This document shows, piece by piece, positions 31,582 through 32,269 of a stretch of 32,269 nucleotides of DNA; position 1 is the first letter of the stretch, and the number at the start of each line of letters is the position of its first letter. The stretch comes from Pseudonocardia nigra. Lineage in GTDB: Bacteria > Actinomycetota > Actinomycetes > Mycobacteriales > Pseudonocardiaceae. The stretch lies in the NCBI RefSeq assembly GCF_019396355.1, contig NZ_JAHKRK010000067.1, forward strand, positions 1-32,269, read 5' to 3'. The position numbers and the translations under genes are program-made. A model generated the notes under the pieces. The model ran no database searches. It was not told where the DNA came from and worked only from the letters and a program-made list of their open reading frames with translations.

Positions 31582-31863
31582 GTGAAGGCCACCTGGAACG
31601 GCGCGGTGATCGCCGAGAGCGACGACACCGTCGTCGTCGAGGGCAACCACTACTTCCCGGCCGAGGCCGTGCGCCCCGAGTACCTGCGCGACTCCGCGAC
31701 CACCACGCTCTGCCCCTGGAAGGGCCGGGCCCGCTACAAGACGCTGGTCGTCGAGGGGGCGGAGAACCCGGACGCCGCCTGGTACTACCCCAGGCCCACC
31801 CCGCTGGCCGGGCGCATCAGGGGCCGCTTCGCCTTCGGACCCGGCGTCGACGTCAGGGACTGA
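31582..31863 (+). CDS. DUF427 domain protein
   Basis: A 93-residue protein of the DUF427 family: VKATWNGAVIAESDDTVVVE, GNHYFPAEAVRPEYLRDS, TTTLCPWKGRARYKTLVV and DAAWYYPRP. The family is a small single beta-rich domain, common in actinobacteria and fungi, of unknown function. The conserved TxCPWKGxAxY motif is intact. The GTG at 31582 lies 34 nt after hypX in the same direction, so it may be co-transcribed, although its ribosome-binding site is weak. Confidence 0.88.
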   Translation: MKATWNGAVIAESDDTVVVEGNHYFPAEAVRPEYLRDSATTTLCPWKGRARYKTLVVEGAENPDAAWYYPRPTPLAGRIRGRFAFGPGVDVRD

Positions 31864-31875
31864 ACGGCACCTCAA

Positions 31876-31890
31876 GTTCTGCCCAAGAAC
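31876..31890. promoter_or_regulatory. GTTCT-5 nt-AGAAC dyad
   Basis: A perfect 5-bp inverted repeat (31876-31880 and 31886-31890) lies 13 nt after the DUF427 stop and about 100 nt before the small membrane protein gene. It could be an operator or a short hairpin. The shortness of the arms keeps confidence low. Confidence 0.35.
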
Positions 31891-31990
31891 CTGGCTTGCG
31901 CGGCGTGACCGCGCACACACTCCCCGTGACGGCCACGGGCAGCCGACGTCCGGGGGGACGGCGGGCCCGGCCGCGGGAGGAGGTACCGAC

Positions 31991-32251
31991 ATGTACCTGG
32001 CATTGATCTTCATCGGCGCCGCCGCGCTGGTCGTGCTCGCCCTGGTGATCGCCCTCGCGAGCACCGCAGCCGACCGGGCCCGCAGCGTCCACGGCAGCCC
32101 GACGCGCCGCCGCACCCACACCGGCAGCCGCTCCGGCGGCTCCGACTCCGGCGGCTCCTGGGGCGGCTGGGGCGGCGGCGGTGACTGTGGCGGCGGCTTC
32201 AGCGGCGGCGGGGGCGGCGACGGCGGTGGGGGCGGCGGGGGCGGCTGCTGA
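31991..32251 (+). CDS. Small membrane protein with Gly-rich, Cys-terminal tail
   Basis: An 86-residue protein. The N-terminal helix (residues 2-25, YLALIFIGAAALVVLALVIA) is a membrane anchor or uncleaved signal. A basic stretch follows (about 26-47), then a Ser/Gly segment and a nearly pure glycine tail with one internal Cys, ending in a terminal Cys. The ATG at 31991 has an excellent GGAGGAGGT upstream, so it is probably translated. Similar SGG..W.GG..CGGG tails end larger TPM-domain and other actinobacterial membrane proteins. The function is unknown. Its position type (N-in or N-out) cannot be decided from the sequence. Confidence 0.75.
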   Translation: MYLALIFIGAAALVVLALVIALASTAADRARSVHGSPTRRRTHTGSRSGGSDSGGSWGGWGGGGDCGGGFSGGGGGDGGGGGGGGC

Positions 32252-32269
32252 CCGGCGCGGGGGTCCGAG

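Noticed and set aside
1..32269. tRNA, rRNA, CRISPR array, prophage or complete insertion sequence
   Set aside because: I found no cloverleaf, spaced direct-repeat array, phage structural gene or transposase with intact catalytic residues and terminal repeats. The 31-bp array at 19100 has no spacers and is not CRISPR.

Overview
The window is very GC-rich DNA (by eye well above 70 %) with densely packed genes, many GTG starts and many stop/start overlaps. This is the style of a high-GC actinobacterium. Gene order follows the mycobacterial block Rv3264c-Rv3281 as I remember it: manC/manB, wbbL-like, LCP protein, TIGR03089 protein, fadE25, purE, purK, GtrA, PH-domain protein, birA, accD5 and accE5. 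The genes interleaved with this backbone, including a complete cvnABCD conservon, point to the Pseudonocardiaceae, perhaps Pseudonocardia. The genus is an inference.

Positions 1-6.8 kb hold envelope and polysaccharide genes. A minus-strand run encodes a GT2 glycosyltransferase, a TPR/Sel1 protein, a WbbL-like rhamnosyltransferase, the mannose-1-phosphate guanylyltransferase and the start of a DNA-3-methyladenine glycosylase. Divergent from it lie an LCP cell-wall ligase and a TIGR03089 protein. From 6.8 to 9.5 kb an FAD-linked oxidoreductase and a LuxR-type regulator diverge from a short gap containing a 20-bp palindrome, and both are closed off by long hairpins. From 9.5 to 11.5 kb an acyl-CoA dehydrogenase (FadE25-like) diverges from a TetR regulator.

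Positions 11.5-12.8 kb contain the oddest gene: an intact 306-codon gene that reads as an IS630-family transposase from end to end but has lost the catalytic acidic residues, next to an unusual lower-GC gap. From 12.8 to 17.2 kb come purE/purK, GtrA and a two-component system. From 17.2 to 20.6 kb come histidinol-phosphatase, a MaoC-fold protein, a Uma2 nuclease-fold protein, a 31-bp tandem repeat, HMG-CoA lyase and a PH-domain membrane protein. From 20.7 to 25.2 kb come biotin ligase, a PhoD phosphatase whose Tat signal is one base out of frame, and the acyl-CoA carboxylase beta and epsilon subunits. Biotin ligase and the carboxylase belong together, because BirA biotinylates the partner alpha subunit, which is not in the window. 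FadE25, HMG-CoA lyase and AccD5 suggest branched-chain amino acid and propionyl-CoA metabolism.

Positions 25.2-32.3 kb are accessory: a CcdA/VapB-like antitoxin with a PIN toxin, the conservon cvnDCBA with an unusual multi-helix sensor domain in its kinase, a 548-bp regulatory gap, and a stand-alone hypX (CO-ligand synthesis for [NiFe]-hydrogenase). A DUF427 protein and a small Gly-rich, Cys-terminal membrane protein close the window. I saw no rRNA, tRNA, CRISPR array, complete insertion sequence or prophage.
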